This document shows, piece by piece, positions 23,797-23,923 of a DNA stretch of 23,923 nt. Under the pieces are notes generated by a model. The model did not search any database and had not been told where the DNA came from. It worked only from the letters and a program-made list of their open reading frames with translations. Origin of the DNA: Bacillota bacterium. GTDB taxonomy: Bacteria; Bacillota_A; Clostridia; Tissierellales; Peptoniphilaceae. How positions within the stretch are numbered: position 1 is the stretch's first letter; each line of letters starts with the position of its first letter. Made by a program: the position numbers and the translations under genes. The stretch is taken from assembly GCA_023418535.1 (NCBI GenBank), contig JAEZZN010000017.1:1-23923 (forward strand). Direction: 5' to 3'.

Positions 23797-23923
23797 ATTG
23801 TTCACTTTAGTGAGTTGAGTGAACGTAAGTGAACGAAACAATAAACCACCTGCTATGCAGGTGGAGGTAAAAAAGCTTTAGCTTCAAGCACCAAAAAATC
23901 CTCCATAATGTATAATTGTGATA
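23797..23923 (-). mobile_element. Probable end of an IS200/IS605-type element, cut by the window edge
   Basis: A perfect hairpin, CCACCTGC-TAT-GCAGGTGG (23846-23864), lies beside a cluster of AGTGAAC/GTTCACT repeats (23800-23834) that can pair with each other. Read on the minus strand, one frame from the edge ends in IHYGGFFGA and a stop. Another gives a short frame from ATG 23906 ending in LEAKAFLPPPA (stop at 23853). Subterminal hairpins next to a transposase end, without terminal inverted repeats, are typical of IS200/IS605 elements, and the transposase would lie to the right of the window. The identification rests on layout and on my recollection of similar ends, so it is tentative. Confidence 0.4.

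Overview
This window reads as chromosomal DNA of a very A+T-rich Gram-positive bacterium (Firmicutes in the broad sense). The evidence is strong AAGGAGG-type ribosome binding sites, lipobox lipoproteins, an Asp23-family protein, a SufU-type iron-sulfur operon, PTS uptake and cre-like CcpA sites. The mix fits an anaerobic or facultative coccus of the Tissierellia/Peptoniphilaceae type, but that placement is inference from style and not from a marker gene.

Layout, left to right. (1) The 3' part of an Mrp/NBP35-type ATPase, then a small membrane protein and a terminator. (2) A MurNAc salvage operon murR-murQ-murP, then a terminator hairpin, then a lipoprotein esterase and mupG. Its leader carries a consensus-matching cre site and an inverted repeat that is a good candidate MurR operator. 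(3) A convergent Asp23-family gene, then an OatA-like O-acetyltransferase followed by an unrecognised helical protein. (4) A suf operon in the order sufC-sufB-sufD-sufS-sufU, followed by a broken GH95 glycosidase gene. (5) On the minus strand, a membrane-anchored NodB-type polysaccharide deacetylase translationally coupled to a small membrane protein with an HxxHxH motif. (6) A HerA-like (DUF853) ATPase and a thioredoxin-fold lipoprotein, then convergently a dCMP deaminase, with an unusually elaborate intergenic hairpin between the last two. (7) Glycogen phosphorylase and class II fructose-bisphosphate aldolase, each with its own promoter. (8) At the right edge, hairpins and short reading-frame ends that look like the end of an IS200/IS605-type element lying mostly outside the window.

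The main theme is peptidoglycan. MurP should import and phosphorylate MurNAc or MurNAc-GlcNAc at C6, MupG should split the phosphodisaccharide, and MurQ should convert MurNAc-6P to GlcNAc-6P and lactate. The OatA-like enzyme would acetylate the same C6 hydroxyl on wall MurNAc, and the deacetylase would remove N-acetyl groups. The surface esterase encoded between murP and mupG is therefore a good candidate for unblocking O-acetylated muropeptide sugars before PTS uptake. This is the most interesting hypothesis in the window. The other genes (suf, glgP, fba, dCMP deaminase) are ordinary housekeeping functions.
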